Shown: piece by piece, positions 5,643 to 5,659 of the stretch
Numbering within the stretch: position 1 is the first letter of the stretch
Layout: each line of letters starts with the position of its first letter
From: Atopobiaceae bacterium UBA7016
GTDB taxonomy: Bacteria; Actinomycetota; Coriobacteriia; Coriobacteriales; Atopobiaceae
DNA: 5,659 nucleotides
Assembly (NCBI GenBank): GCA_002449555.1
Contig: DJXA01000106.1
Span: 45,997-51,655 of the forward strand
Direction: 5' to 3'
Notes under the pieces: model-generated
Told to the model about the DNA's origin: nothing
What the model saw: only the letters and a program-made list of their open reading frames with translations
Databases searched by the model: none
Translations under genes and position numbers: made by a program

Positions 5643-5659
5643 TACGGGGGCGGTTTTCC

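Overview
The window is GC-rich with strong C/G preference at third codon positions. It holds four complete protein genes, laid out as ftsH (+), pta (-), glf (+) and a family-2 glycosyltransferase (+), plus the short regulatory DNA between them. Gene content, high GC, strong Shine-Dalgarno sites and a short FtsH without a long actinobacterial C-terminal tail fit a host-associated Actinomycetota of the Coriobacteriia type (Olsenella/Atopobium/Collinsella relatives). That placement is inference from general look, not a database result.

Positions 1-168 hold no gene. They are dominated by a perfect 32-bp inverted repeat (16-47 / 55-86). Each arm can also fold on itself, so the element reads as two inverted REP-like units. 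The ftsH leader follows, with a small hairpin just before the ribosome binding site. ftsH (169-2058) encodes a membrane AAA+ zinc protease with all catalytic residues present. It converges on pta (2111-3085, minus strand), and both end on one shared GC-rich hairpin (2064-2099). pta encodes a short-form phosphotransacetylase that makes acetyl phosphate; no acetate kinase gene is visible beside it.

A divergent promoter region (3086-3280) separates pta from glf (3281-4483), which encodes UDP-galactopyranose mutase. After a 105-bp gap with two hairpins comes a GT2 glycosyltransferase (4589-5623). Glf makes UDP-galactofuranose and the transferase is a plausible user of it or of a related sugar nucleotide, so this half looks like part of a cell-surface glycan locus. 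A perfect TTGACA sits at the right edge and may be the -35 of the next transcription unit.

The proteins are all from well-known families. I see no CRISPR array, tRNA, rRNA, transposase gene or undescribed multi-gene system. The parts most worth a second look are non-coding: the repeat at 6-98 and the hairpin at 4507-4543, whose T-tract lies on the opposite strand.
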